The notes below the pieces were generated by a model, which did no database searches, had not been told where the DNA came from, and saw only the letters and a program-made list of their open reading frames with translations. A stretch of 41,929 bases of DNA, from the NCBI GenBank assembly GCA_016783455.1, contig JADHWN010000001.1:1-41929 (forward strand), read 5' to 3'. Below, one piece after another: positions 1 to 8,310 of this stretch. Position 1 is the stretch's first letter. Each line of letters begins with the position of its first letter. The position numbers and the translations under genes were made by a program. The DNA comes from Candidatus Bathyarchaeota archaeon (GTDB taxonomy: Archaea; Thermoproteota; Bathyarchaeia; TCS64).

Positions 1-81
1 TTCGTGGTTTCTGAGGGATTCCAGGTCCAAGATGAGTTCTCCTCGTTTTATGAGCCTCTCATCGACTGCTTTCCAGTCCAT
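1..81 (-). CDS. probable transposase, N-terminal fragment cut by window edge
   Basis: Reading the minus strand from an ATG at 79-81 gives 27 codons open to the window edge: MDWKAVDERLIKRGEL, then ILDLESLRNHE. The phrase 'L(I/V)xRGELxLDL' close to the N terminus is what I recall from archaeal IS5/IS4-like DDE transposases, which often begin MDW/MNW...LVRRGELLLDLD. That is a memory-based match on 27 residues, and the catalytic region lies outside the window. A TATA-like AACTTATAG sits about 27 bases upstream, so the mRNA would be nearly leaderless. If correct, an insertion sequence lies just to the left. No terminal inverted repeat could be identified. Confidence 0.5.
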   Translation of the reverse strand, partial: MDWKAVDERLIKRGELILDLESLRNHE

Positions 82-104
82 TGGTTAGGGAGTAGCCAGG
101 TCTG

Positions 105-118
105 ATCTATAAGTTTTT
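105..118. promoter_or_regulatory. shared TATA-like box between divergent genes
   Basis: The CTATAAGTTT stretch (107-116) lies 25 bases upstream of the ATG at 133 on the plus strand. Its complement AACTTATAG lies about 27 bases upstream of the minus-strand ATG at 81. Both distances fit archaeal leaderless transcription, so a single TATA element may serve both directions. This is an inference from spacing only. Confidence 0.45.
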
Positions 119-132
119 CCTAATAGTCCACA

Positions 133-3100
133 ATGCAAAGAACGATTGTTATGGAGAAACCATTCTCCAAAGTGACAACCGTAGCGGTTACAGTAATTCT
201 CCTGTTCCTGCAGCTTATATGCATGGACCTGATCGGCTGCTCCTCGGCCCAGCCCATCCATCTGTTCACGCCATCGGGTTACCAGAGCTATTACGTCCTC
301 GGGAACAGTTCCATGATCATCAAGGAGGCCGTCGACGTCGCCATGGAGTTCGACCCAGATGACGCCCAGCCCTACAGCGTCTTCAGCATCGTATCCTACC
401 AGAACAAGTCCCGCATCTACGTCGACCAGAAGGGGAACGGCTACTCATTCAACAGCTCGGACTTCACCGGCGCGGACGCCGTCTTCGAGCTCGACAAAGG
501 GGGAGTGCTCATCCTGGACAACTGGGCCTCCCCATACTACGAGATTACCCCAGCTGGCAGGGGCAGCCTCGTCTCGGGCACCTTGGGGCCCGTCGACGGC
601 GGGGATTACTTCTTCATCGCCGGGGGGCACGTCAACGTCTTCAGGGGGGCCACTGATCGTCAGAGCGAGGCGGGGCCAGATGGTAACTATGTGGCTGGTA
701 TGTGGGAGCTCTACCCCGTGGAGCTAGGGGGCTCCTCCGCCCAGAGGAACTATGTGGTTCCCGTGGGCGAGGATACGCCTGGTACTGGAGACTTCAACGG
801 ATCGGACTCTAGGCGAGGGGGCACATACCTAGTGGTCCAGGCCACCGAGGACAGCACGCTGATCAACTACACCCTTCAGGGTGCCCCAATGAACAGGACC
901 CTGAGCCGGGGGGAGAGCTTCGTCATCTCCCACGTATGGCAGGGTGACATCCTAAACTCGAACCGGAGGGTGCAGGTGGGCCTCATCGGGAGCGGAGGAA
1001 AGCAGTACGACATCCGGTACTTCACCCTCAAGGACGCAAACTTCACGGGGTTCGACTACTGGATACCCACGTTCCCTTCGAGCTTCCCCGCGATGAACGT
1101 GAGGTTCCACGTCTACGCCGTCACGGATGCGGTGGTCACGATCGAGACTAGGTGGGGCGTAGCGGCGGGGTGGAGCGGTAAGGCCATGTCCGCCGGCTCG
1201 GTAGACACGAGCTTCATGACCAACGGGACCACTCCCGTCCATATCTACGCCAGGGAGGGTGAACGGATCCTGATCCTGGTCTCCATGAGCACGAACACGG
1301 GGGACCGGGACTGGGGCTACGTGACCGTCGATCGCTCCTGCTATACCCATAACTATTTCATCCCCTACGCCCCGAGTGGGAAGAACGCCAGCTGGGACAT
1401 GCAGCTCTACGTCACCCCTGTCTTCGACGGGACCACCGTCTTCGCTGACTATGACCAGGACGGGGTGGCCGAGGAGAATGTCACCCTCGACCGACTAGAG
1501 TCCCACGGGTTCTACGATCCCTCGGATATGGACAACACGGGCACCCGCCTCTACGCCGACTTCCCCTTCACGGTCGTCTACGGGGAGTCGGTCTATGCTG
1601 AGATCGGGGGGAACCTCGCTGGGTACGACTGGGGGTACACCCTGATCCCTCTGGAGTGCGCTTACTTCAACACAGCCCTTAATGCCACGAAGATGGCCGA
1701 CCCGACGGTCTCCCCGATCAATGGGAGCGTGGCCTTCACTACTTCAGTTGGCTCAGGTAACTATACGATCCATGGCGTCGACGTCTGGGACGTCCTCCCC
1801 CCTGGCTTCGTCTACGTCAACGGCTCCACGGTGATCACCCATTCCAACGGCACCGTGTCCAATCCGGATCCCCAGTTGGACGGCGGGGTCATCACGTGGT
1901 GGCTTAACGAGACCATGGAGCCTTCCACGACCATCGTCATAGAGTTCAACACCACGGCATCCAGCTTCCCAGGGGTCAACCTCCTCAACGTGGTAGTGGC
2001 GAACGGCACCGATCCGTGGGGAAACGTCCTCATGCCTGAGGCGAGTGCCTTCGTCACCGTCTCCTCGGCTGGGGTGGTCTCCGGATACATCAAGAACGTC
2101 ACGGCCCTCCCAGTCCTGCCGGTGCCAGGAGTCACGGTCTGGCTCTATAATGGCACAGACGACTCCGTCGTTGACACAGCTGGGACCGATGGCAACGGGT
2201 TCTACCGGTTCACCGACGTAGCCCCCGGATCGTACTATGTGAGGTACGACTCATCCGACCCCGACCTGGGGAGCCTCGACCCCTATTCCGACGACGACCC
2301 CTCTGAGCCGTTAGCCGACCCCCTCATCACCTCAAGGACCTTCGCCTTGCCTCCAAACGGGGTGTACGTCCACGACTTCGAGGTCGCCCTGACCGTTGAC
2401 CTCGTGCTGGACAAGGCGGGACCCGCAACCGCAGAGTTGGGTGACGTGGTTACATACAACTACACAGTGACTAACCAAGGGGACACCGGTGCCGCGGGGG
2501 TGGTCGTCGATGACGACGTCTGTGGAAACGCCACATACGTCTCCGGTGACACGAGCCTCAACGGGTTGCTGGACCCCGGTGAGACCTGGCTCTTCGTGTG
2601 CAACCACACGGTCTCAGTCTCGGACCCCAATCCCCTTGTGAACGTCGCAGTGGTGAACACCACCTCAAGGGACTCCGATCCCGGGAACAACGAGGACACC
2701 TGGTCGGTGGACCTCTTCACAGCGGACCTCCTCGTCTCCAAGGACCTCGCCGAGCCCGGGGACGGGACCGCTGAGATAGGTGAGACCGTGGTCTTCACGG
2801 TGAACATCACCAACACGGGGGGCTCCTCGCTCCTCACCGTGCCCCTCAACGACACCTACGACCCCTCCAAGTTGGACTACGTCTCAGCGTCCCCCAGTCC
2901 AGAAGGCGTCAATGAGACACGGGGGATCCTGCTCTGGGGGGACCTCACGGGAGGGGGAGATCTCTCTCCAGGCGGCTCCCTCCTGGTGAACATCACGTTC
3001 ACCGCCATAGAGGGCACCACCCCGGGCTCCACTGAGGACCTGGCGAGCGTCATCAACGCCATGGGCTCCGGGGAGGGGGTCTACGTGAGCGGGAGCGACG

Positions 3101-3699
3101 CGGCTTGGGTCATCATACTGCATCCCGAGCTCTACGTCTCAAAGGATCTGACGAATCCTCCTGGTGAGGTGGCTGACATCAACGGGACTGTGACCTTCAA
3201 CGTGACGGTGACCAACGCCGGGGGCATCCCCCTCACGACAGTTCCCCTCAACGATACCTACGATCCCTCTAAGCTTGACTACGAGTCAGCGACGCCTGCG
3301 CCCGACTCGGTGGACGAGGGGATCGGCTTGTTGCAGTGGCACGACTTGACCGGGGTGGGCAGCCTCGCCCCGGGTGCCTCAATATCAGTTGTCATCGCCT
3401 TCAGGGCCCTGGAGCCCACCGGTTCGGAGGGCACGCTGAACAGGGCGGAGATCATCAACGCCACGACGACGTACGAGGGGGTGTACTTGAGCGGGGAGGA
3501 CACGGCTAAGGTGTGGATAACAGTGCCAGTCGGAGGGGAGATATTTCCACCTGACCTCACGTATGCGCGAGTGGTTGCGACGCTCATCCTGGCCGCGGCC
3601 TCAGCTAGCATAGTTTTAGCCTACAGACTGTATGGGGGTCCCATCAGCGCCCTCGCATCAGGGGGATCGAGAACGAGACGTAGGCGTCAACTGCCTTAG
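133..3699 (+). CDS. large secreted surface glycoprotein with DUF11/SdrB-type domains and C-terminal membrane anchor
   Basis: This 1188-residue protein has an N-terminal signal peptide (hydrophobic stretch about residues 15-33, ending near CSSAQ). It lies outside the cell, with a single membrane helix near residues 1143-1164 and a basic cytoplasmic tail (RTRRRR). Residues about 40-510 form a beta-rich region I cannot assign firmly. A DUF11-like segment follows at about 515-640. An SdrD_B/carboxypeptidase-regulatory-like domain (GVTVWLYNGTDD, then GNGFYRFTDVAPGSYYVRY) spans about 650-755. A further CARDB/DUF11-like domain covers about 757-860. Two near-identical DUF11 repeats begin at residues 866 and 1000 and share VSKDL and VPLNDTYDPSKLDY. 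N-x-S/T sequons are very frequent, which suggests an N-glycosylated S-layer-associated or adhesin protein. The start is set by a TATA box 25 bases upstream; an in-frame ATG at 151 is the alternative. No enzymatic motif is seen. Confidence 0.85.
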   Translation: MQRTIVMEKPFSKVTTVAVTVILLFLQLICMDLIGCSSAQPIHLFTPSGYQSYYVLGNSSMIIKEAVDVAMEFDPDDAQPYSVFSIVSYQNKSRIYVDQKGNGYSFNSSDFTGADAVFELDKGGVLILDNWASPYYEITPAGRGSLVSGTLGPVDGGDYFFIAGGHVNVFRGATDRQSEAGPDGNYVAGMWELYPVELGGSSAQRNYVVPVGEDTPGTGDFNGSDSRRGGTYLVVQATEDSTLINYTLQGAPMNRTLSRGESFVISHVWQGDILNSNRRVQVGLIGSGGKQYDIRYFTLKDANFTGFDYWIPTFPSSFPAMNVRFHVYAVTDAVVTIETRWGVAAGWSGKAMSAGSVDTSFMTNGTTPVHIYAREGERILILVSMSTNTGDRDWGYVTVDRSCYTHNYFIPYAPSGKNASWDMQLYVTPVFDGTTVFADYDQDGVAEENVTLDRLESHGFYDPSDMDNTGTRLYADFPFTVVYGESVYAEIGGNLAGYDWGYTLIPLECAYFNTALNATKMADPTVSPINGSVAFTTSVGSGNYTIHGVDVWDVLPPGFVYVNGSTVITHSNGTVSNPDPQLDGGVITWWLNETMEPSTTIVIEFNTTASSFPGVNLLNVVVANGTDPWGNVLMPEASAFVTVSSAGVVSGYIKNVTALPVLPVPGVTVWLYNGTDDSVVDTAGTDGNGFYRFTDVAPGSYYVRYDSSDPDLGSLDPYSDDDPSEPLADPLITSRTFALPPNGVYVHDFEVALTVDLVLDKAGPATAELGDVVTYNYTVTNQGDTGAAGVVVDDDVCGNATYVSGDTSLNGLLDPGETWLFVCNHTVSVSDPNPLVNVAVVNTTSRDSDPGNNEDTWSVDLFTADLLVSKDLAEPGDGTAEIGETVVFTVNITNTGGSSLLTVPLNDTYDPSKLDYVSASPSPEGVNETRGILLWGDLTGGGDLSPGGSLLVNITFTAIEGTTPGSTEDLASVINAMGSGEGVYVSGSDAAWVIILHPELYVSKDLTNPPGEVADINGTVTFNVTVTNAGGIPLTTVPLNDTYDPSKLDYESATPAPDSVDEGIGLLQWHDLTGVGSLAPGASISVVIAFRALEPTGSEGTLNRAEIINATTTYEGVYLSGEDTAKVWITVPVGGEIFPPDLTYARVVATLILAAASASIVLAYRLYGGPISALASGGSRTRRRRQLP

Positions 3700-3750
3700 A
3701 CAAAGTGATATCCAAGTGACGCATGCCCCCCCTTCCGCTCTGTAAAGGGT

Positions 3751-4020
3751 TCAGAGCCGCTTCAGTTCGAGAATCACGGGGTTGTAGCCGTCGGGACAGG
3801 CGTGCCTGGCGACCTGGTCTCCCTCCTCGTTGACGGCGAAGGCCACGTCCCCTCCATGGGCGAGGGCGTAGATCTTGGGCATCACCGAGTAGAGGGCGTG
3901 GAGGCAGATCCTGCCCTCGATCTCGTGGGTGTCCCAGTCGAAGACTATCTCGTCGCCGACCTCGTGCCCTGCTGAGCAGTGGCCCTCCTTGCTGATGACC
4001 TTGACGCCTATCTTTGACAT
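3751..4020 (-). CDS. TIGR04076 family protein
   Basis: An 89-residue protein of unknown function. It matches the TIGR04076 pattern: CSAGHEVGDEI near the N terminus, a central ICLHALYSVMPKIYAL segment, a GGDVAF turn and a C-terminal ACPDGYNPVILELKR. These conserved Cys residues and the family's usual length of about 90 residues fit well. An upstream in-frame ATG (4152) would add 44 residues that are not conserved and would overlap the neighbour's end, so I chose the ATG at 4020 (MSKIGVKVI). The role is not established; the conserved cysteines suggest metal or redox binding. It is downstream of the pyruvate-kinase-like gene on the same strand, 67 bases apart. Confidence 0.75.
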   Translation of the reverse strand: MSKIGVKVISKEGHCSAGHEVGDEIVFDWDTHEIEGRICLHALYSVMPKIYALAHGGDVAFAVNEEGDQVARHACPDGYNPVILELKRL

Positions 4021-4087
4021 GGTGCATCCGTGCACGGCTTGGGGGATATAGGTTTCGTTCACTGAAAAAAGGGGGATGTGTTGGAGG

Positions 4088-4714
4088 TCATTCCCTCCTG
4101 GGTATCCGCTTGGATATAGGCTTCGCCAGTATCTCGCCGATATCCAGGTCAAAGAAGGCGGTGCTGTTAGCCGACTTTATGATGATTGCTGTGTCAGCCC
4201 ACCTGCCCTGGCCCCCCACGGAGATAACGTTCTCCCCGATGGGTATGGCTCCCGCGTCGGCGGCCATGACGGCGATCTCGAGGCAGACCTTCATTCCCTG
4301 GGAGAAGAGGCGTAGGACGTTGGCGATGAGATCCCCCGTGGACGGGACGTAGGCTGGCCAATACGGTGCGGGCCTTGCCTGACCCTCCACCCTGGGCGGG
4401 ACCCTCCTCAGGCTGCTCCCGACGCCGCCGAAGGCGTGGGTGCATGTCACGATCTTGCCCCCTGCTGCCTTGATCTTCTCCTCGTTCTCGGGGAGGAGCT
4501 CGGGGCCCCTGGGGCCTATCTGGTGGGTCACCACGACGATCTGGATCCCTGATCCTTTGAAGGCTTCTGCCGCCTTCACCCCGGTCATGCCTCTGGTTGA
4601 GGCGACGACGACGTGTTTTATGCCCTTCTCCTGGGCCTTCTCCTTCACGAGGTCGAGGACGATGTCCATGTTCTCCGGCTTGGCTTCTTCGAAGTAGACG
4701 ATGTTTCCCTTCAA
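4088..4714 (-). CDS. pyruvate kinase alpha/beta (C-terminal) domain-like protein
   Basis: A 208-residue stand-alone protein resembling the C-terminal alpha/beta domain of pyruvate kinase (PF02887), without the catalytic barrel. Visible features are a Rossmann-like core with VVVASTRGMTGVKAAEAF near residues 35-52, an IVVVTHQIGPRG segment, a THAFGGVGSSL loop and AIPIGENVISVGGQGRWAD toward the C terminus. Such archaeal proteins are annotated as pyruvate kinase-like but their reaction is unknown; a role in binding a phosphorylated effector is only a guess. The TTG at 4714 is preferred: GGTG lies 5 bases upstream and a CTTTTATC box (4746-4753) places transcription start about 10 bases before it. 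The upstream ATG at 4765 would precede the predicted transcript. Confidence 0.7.
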   Translation of the reverse strand: MKGNIVYFEEAKPENMDIVLDLVKEKAQEKGIKHVVVASTRGMTGVKAAEAFKGSGIQIVVVTHQIGPRGPELLPENEEKIKAAGGKIVTCTHAFGGVGSSLRRVPPRVEGQARPAPYWPAYVPSTGDLIANVLRLFSQGMKVCLEIAVMAADAGAIPIGENVISVGGQGRWADTAIIIKSANSTAFFDLDIGEILAKPISKRIPRRE

Positions 4715-4745
4715 GTTTACACCGTTACAGGAGGGGGCATGGCGA

Positions 4746-4753
4746 GATAAAAG
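4746..4753 (-). promoter_or_regulatory. TATA box of the pyruvate-kinase-like gene
   Basis: CTTTTATC on the minus strand, about 26 bases before the inferred transcription start near 4724. It decides the TTG start at 4714 over the ATG at 4765. Confidence 0.45.
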
Positions 4754-4826
4754 GGCAGAACCCATGCAGTAGTCTGTAAATTCATCTTTACTGTGCGCGC
4801 GCTCTTCTTGTCGGATCGACCAACGC

Positions 4827-4834
4827 TTTTATCG
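4827..4834 (+). promoter_or_regulatory. TATA box of the MTAP-like gene
   Basis: TTTTATCG centred near 4830, about 27 bases before the ATG at 4860. This fits an almost leaderless transcript. Confidence 0.5.
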
Positions 4835-4859
4835 AGTAAGGGAGAGGGGTTCTCTTGAG

Positions 4860-5717
4860 ATGGACATACCTGAGGTCAAGATCGCTGTAATAGGAGGCTC
4901 AGCCGTCATGGGCGTGGACTTCCCGGGGGCCCTCGACGGCGTGGAGGTCCACGAGGAGGGCGTCGTATACGGGACCCCCTTCGGCCCATCGGCCCCGTTC
5001 ACGACTGCAGGCATAGACGGCATCGAGTTCCTCTACGTCCCGTTCCACGGGATCACCCAGGAGATCAGGAACGTCGAGCCCGACAGCGCCGGTGAGAGGC
5101 TCTTCTACGTCCTCATGAAGGCAGGGGTCACGAAGATCATAGGCACGGCCTTGTGTGGCTCCACTAACCGCCTGCTGGACCCCACCGACGTTGTGATCCC
5201 CGACGGCTTCGTGGACTACACGACCAAGCGCCCCCAGTCCCTCACCAGGAGCCTGAAGAGGAAGGACGTTGAGGTGGAGTCGACCATGTACCGCCTCCAC
5301 CAGCCCTTCTGCCCGTCACTGAGCGGGCTCCTCGTGGAGGGGTCCAGGAACGCGGGGTTCCCAAGGGTCTTCTCCAGGGGGATAGTAGGCGTCGCTGAGG
5401 GCCCCCGGCTTGAGTCGCCGTCTGAGATCAGCCTGAGGTACACGCAGCAGGGCATCGACGTGGTGACGATGAACCTCGTCCCCGAGGTGTTCTTCGCACG
5501 GGAGATCGGGGCATGCTACGCGGCCCTGGAGCTTATCTCCAACTACGGGGAGGGGCTGGTCTCCCGGGAGTGGTCGGGGCACGACGCCTTCGGGAACTTC
5601 CTTGACCGCTGGAGTCCCCCTGCCGCCGAGGCCATCCTCTACGCCCTCAGGAACATGGACGTCGAGGACGACAGCTGCGGGTGCTCACGTTACAGATGGA
5701 AGACAATAATAGAGTAG
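4860..5717 (+). CDS. MTAP/PNP-family phosphorylase, divergent
   Basis: A 285-residue member of the nucleoside phosphorylase superfamily, closest to archaeal 5'-methylthioadenosine phosphorylases, which cleave MTA or purine nucleosides with phosphate in the cytoplasm. The N-terminal phosphate loop VIGGSAVMG (10-18), TPFGPSAP (39-46), GTALCGSTNR, a VVIPDGFVDYT segment, a VAEGPRLESPSEI motif and VVTMNLVPEVFFAREIGACYAAL all align with the family. The normally invariant RHG...H...P...NYRAN stretch is replaced by FHGITQEIRNVEPD (62-75), so phosphate or substrate handling may differ. A CGC pair near the C terminus (SCGCS) recalls the CXC disulphide of hyperthermophile MTAPs. It is monocistronic between a divergent and a same-strand gene. 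Confidence 0.8.
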   Translation: MDIPEVKIAVIGGSAVMGVDFPGALDGVEVHEEGVVYGTPFGPSAPFTTAGIDGIEFLYVPFHGITQEIRNVEPDSAGERLFYVLMKAGVTKIIGTALCGSTNRLLDPTDVVIPDGFVDYTTKRPQSLTRSLKRKDVEVESTMYRLHQPFCPSLSGLLVEGSRNAGFPRVFSRGIVGVAEGPRLESPSEISLRYTQQGIDVVTMNLVPEVFFAREIGACYAALELISNYGEGLVSREWSGHDAFGNFLDRWSPPAAEAILYALRNMDVEDDSCGCSRYRWKTIIE

Positions 5718-5753
5718 CCCTCAACACCCCATTGCGCGCGCGTGAAGCAGAGG

Positions 5754-5760
5754 TTAAATA
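5754..5760 (+). promoter_or_regulatory. TATA box of the histidine phosphatase gene
   Basis: TTAAATA centred at 5757, about 27 bases before the ATG at 5785. This supports a leaderless start there instead of the ATG at 5770. Confidence 0.5.
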
Positions 5761-5784
5761 AGCGTTCCAATGGAATGTCCTGTC

Positions 5785-6510
5785 ATGACTCGGGTCCTTG
5801 GCTCCGTAGACTGGGGGAGGGCTGCGCTTGAGCTTCTCGGTCACTGCCGTGCCCTTGACGACGATAAGCCGACTGTGATGCATATCAGGCACACGGAGCG
5901 CCCCGTCATCGATGACATCAGCAACGGACGGGCGGCGCTCTCCACCCCTCTAGGGAAGGAGGCTGCTTACGAGTACGGGATGAACCTCCCCGATGGATGG
6001 GATTACAGATTCTTCCACACCTACTACGAGAGGACCCAGGAGACCGCTGAGAGGATACACGATGGGATAGTCGCCAGAGGTGGGGCGTCAGAGGTCGTGG
6101 GGGAAATGAACCTCAGGACGATCCTGGACCAGAAGGAGTACTTCCGGTACCAGTCAGGTTACTCCGACACAGACCACAGTGCAGCCGACTTCATGGAGAG
6201 ATGGACGTCGGGGCAGATCCCGCCTAAGATAATACTGCCATCGGTGGAGTTCGCTAAGAGGGCGGCTGAGACCGCCTTGGAGAACCTGGCGTCGGCGGGG
6301 GGGAAGCCGTTCCACGTCTACGTGAGCCACGATGTCTGGGTGGCCGCCCTGATGTTCCACTGGTTCGGTGTGCCACCCCACGAGGACTGGTACACGTTCC
6401 TCGACGGCTTCATCGTGCAGCCGGGGGACGAGGGGATGACAGTCTTCTACAGGGACAAGGAGAGGACAGTAGAGTATCCCGATTGGTGGAATAACTCAAA
6501 TCCCGTCTAG
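5785..6510 (+). CDS. histidine phosphatase superfamily protein
   Basis: A 241-residue phosphoglycerate-mutase-like phosphatase that would act on a cytoplasmic phosphoester through a phosphohistidine. The catalytic signature is HIRHTERP (RHTE in place of RHGE) about 35 residues in. It is followed by STPLGKEAAYEYG, a YYERTQETAERI segment equivalent to the usual 'SxxxRAxxTA', and a second catalytic His in VYVSHDVWVAALMFHW near residue 190. The substrate cannot be read from sequence. The upstream ATG (5770) adds five residues, but the TATA spacing favours 5785. It is convergent with galK; the two stop codons abut. Confidence 0.75.
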   Translation: MTRVLGSVDWGRAALELLGHCRALDDDKPTVMHIRHTERPVIDDISNGRAALSTPLGKEAAYEYGMNLPDGWDYRFFHTYYERTQETAERIHDGIVARGGASEVVGEMNLRTILDQKEYFRYQSGYSDTDHSAADFMERWTSGQIPPKIILPSVEFAKRAAETALENLASAGGKPFHVYVSHDVWVAALMFHWFGVPPHEDWYTFLDGFIVQPGDEGMTVFYRDKERTVEYPDWWNNSNPV

Positions 6511-7623
6511 CTAGACACGGTATACGATGGCGTTGAGGCCAGTGGACCTCATATAGCTCTCCTTTATTCTGTCGATGAAAAATGCCACGTTCTCCTCATT
6601 AACCAGATTGACAGTGCAGCCTCCGAAGCCCGCCCCAGTCATCCTCGCCCCAAAGGTTCCGGGGATCTCACGCGCAGCATCCACGAGGGCGTCAAGCTCG
6701 TCGCTGCTCACCTCGTAGTCCGTGCGTAGGCTCTCGTGGGAGGCGTACATGAGCTCCCCGAACCTCTCGGCATCTCCTGCCTCCAGGGCCTTGACTGCAT
6801 CCAGGACGCGTGCGTTCTCCTCGATCACGTGACGGCACCTCCTGAGGATCAGGTCAGGGAGGGATGCTCCGAGCCTCTCCAAATCCTCACTGGAGACGTC
6901 CCTCAGTGCCCTTACATCGTCCATGTCCTCGCTCAGCATCCTTACGCCCTCCTCACACTGGGCTCTCCTCTCGTTGTAAGCCGAGGACGCGAGCTCACGC
7001 TTGACGGTGGTGTCTACAACGATGACCCGTGCCCCCGATGGGAGGGGGATGCGCTTGTACTCGTCTGTCCTGCAGTCGATGAACAACGCGCTCCCAGGTG
7101 CCCCCAGGGAGGCAACGAACTGGTCCATGATGCCACTCTGAACCCCCACGAACTCGTTCTCCGCCCTCTTCCCCGTGTAGGCGACCTCGACTGGGTCCAG
7201 CTGGAGCCCCGAGAGCTCCCCGAACATCCTGATGCTGGCGACCTCGAGGGCAGCAGAGGAGCTCAGCCCTGCCCCGATGGGGACGTCACCCGAGATGACG
7301 AGGTCGGCTCCCAGCAGTTGGTGGCCTCTCTCAGCAAGGGCCCATGCGACTCCCTGGGGGTAGTTGACCCAGAGATGCTCCAAGTCGTACTCCATCGCCT
7401 TCAGGTCAAACTCCGCCCACTCCCCGTAGTCAGCGGCGTACACCCTCACCAGGTCGTCTTCCCTGCCTCTTCCTGCGATCCAGACGTGCATGTCGAGGGG
7501 GACGGGCATCACGTAGCCGTCGTTGTAGTCCGTGTGCTCGCCGATGAGGTTCACCCTACCGCTAGCCTTCGTCACCGTGACATCTCCGTCGCTTCCGAAG
7601 GCCTCCCGGAACAGGGCCCTCAT
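6511..7623 (-). CDS. galK: galactokinase (GHMP kinase)
   Basis: Phosphorylates galactose to galactose-1-phosphate with ATP in the cytoplasm (Leloir pathway). All three GHMP/galactokinase signatures are present: GRVNLIGEHTDYNDGYVMP near the N terminus, the ATP loop VPIGAGLSSSAALEVA around residue 105, and GARMTGAGFGGCTVNLV near residue 330. The segment QSGIMDQFVASLG carries the catalytic Asp. From the ATG at 7623 the protein is 370 residues, normal for the family. A TTG at 7704 and an ATG at 7680 would add 27 or 19 unconserved residues that include a CPSC pair. A TATATGAA box overlaps that region, which supports the shorter form. No other Leloir gene is in the window. Confidence 0.9.
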   Translation of the reverse strand: MRALFREAFGSDGDVTVTKASGRVNLIGEHTDYNDGYVMPVPLDMHVWIAGRGREDDLVRVYAADYGEWAEFDLKAMEYDLEHLWVNYPQGVAWALAERGHQLLGADLVISGDVPIGAGLSSSAALEVASIRMFGELSGLQLDPVEVAYTGKRAENEFVGVQSGIMDQFVASLGAPGSALFIDCRTDEYKRIPLPSGARVIVVDTTVKRELASSAYNERRAQCEEGVRMLSEDMDDVRALRDVSSEDLERLGASLPDLILRRCRHVIEENARVLDAVKALEAGDAERFGELMYASHESLRTDYEVSSDELDALVDAAREIPGTFGARMTGAGFGGCTVNLVNEENVAFFIDRIKESYMRSTGLNAIVYRV

Positions 7624-7872
7624 GGATTCAACGGTTATCGTCGATCTCGACCCTCCTGAGCTCCGACACGATGGACACATTTCATATATCTGCAATGCCT
7701 CCAAGGTCCTAAGGTTTTCCCAACAGGGGAGAACCTATTTCCGTTGCGGGGGAGTTAAGACCTCTCGCGCACGTGGGGGGGAGCGCCCGCTGCACACGAG
7801 GGCCGTCGTGGTCCTAAAAGTCGATGAGATCTACCAGGCCCAGGGGGGCCCGGGTTTAGGGGACAGGATCCT

Positions 7873-8208
7873 CTAGATAACGAAGCGTACCTGCTGCTGG
7901 TTGGCCTGCCTCTGCTTGGCCAGCCCCTTCTGCATTCCCCTGTTGGTCATCTCTATGTCGTAGGAGAGGAAGCCGGTCACCATGTCGGTGAGTGTCTTGG
8001 CCATCTCCTGGAGCTCCTCCTGTGTGAAGCTGGACATGATCTCGGGGCTGTTGATCCACTGCATCCATCCGCCGAGGCTGTGACCGAGGGCGCCGAAGGC
8101 GACGCGCATCACCCGCACCAGCTCAAGGCGGTCCTGCTCCGGGCTGTCCATTAGTCCTTTGATCTGCTCCAGGGTCTTCTCGCTACGCTGTATCCAGTCT
8201 ACGTGCAA
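7873..8208 (-). CDS. DUF2153 family protein
   Basis: A 111-residue, mostly helical protein resembling the archaeal DUF2153 family: an N-terminal W..R..KTLEQI helix, DRLELVRVMRVAFGALGHSLGGWMQWI, then a FTQEELQEM segment and a final amphipathic helix with DIEMTNRGM. The function is unknown. The start is the TTG at 8208, with a good GGTGA six bases upstream and a TTTAAG promoter element further up near 8245. The gene stands alone. A 168-base spacer to galK holds no convincing gene. Confidence 0.6.
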   Translation of the reverse strand: MHVDWIQRSEKTLEQIKGLMDSPEQDRLELVRVMRVAFGALGHSLGGWMQWINSPEIMSSFTQEELQEMAKTLTDMVTGFLSYDIEMTNRGMQKGLAKQRQANQQQVRFVI

Positions 8209-8310
8209 TCCGATTCACCGCGGGTATTTGGGCTCGGTGCCTCTTAAACGTCTTGGCACTGGTGGAACCTTTACAGCCATCCTGACAAGTTATTCAACCT
8301 CGTGAGATAG

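Noticed and set aside
208-250. Possible lipobox (LIGCSS) in the surface protein signal
   Set aside because: The +1 Cys context is not followed by a usual linker and the protein already has a C-terminal membrane helix; a conventional signal peptide is simpler.
6736-7659. 307-codon plus-strand ORF antisense to galK
   Set aside because: Low-complexity composition (Pro/Val/His/Asp/Glu rich) typical of the reverse frame of a GC-rich gene; no recognisable motif, and galK motifs are unmistakable on the other strand.
7532-7876. 114-codon plus-strand ORF ending in the galK-DUF2153 spacer
   Set aside because: Two-thirds is antisense to galK; the remaining tail has no family match or ribosome site, although its stop abuts the DUF2153 stop.
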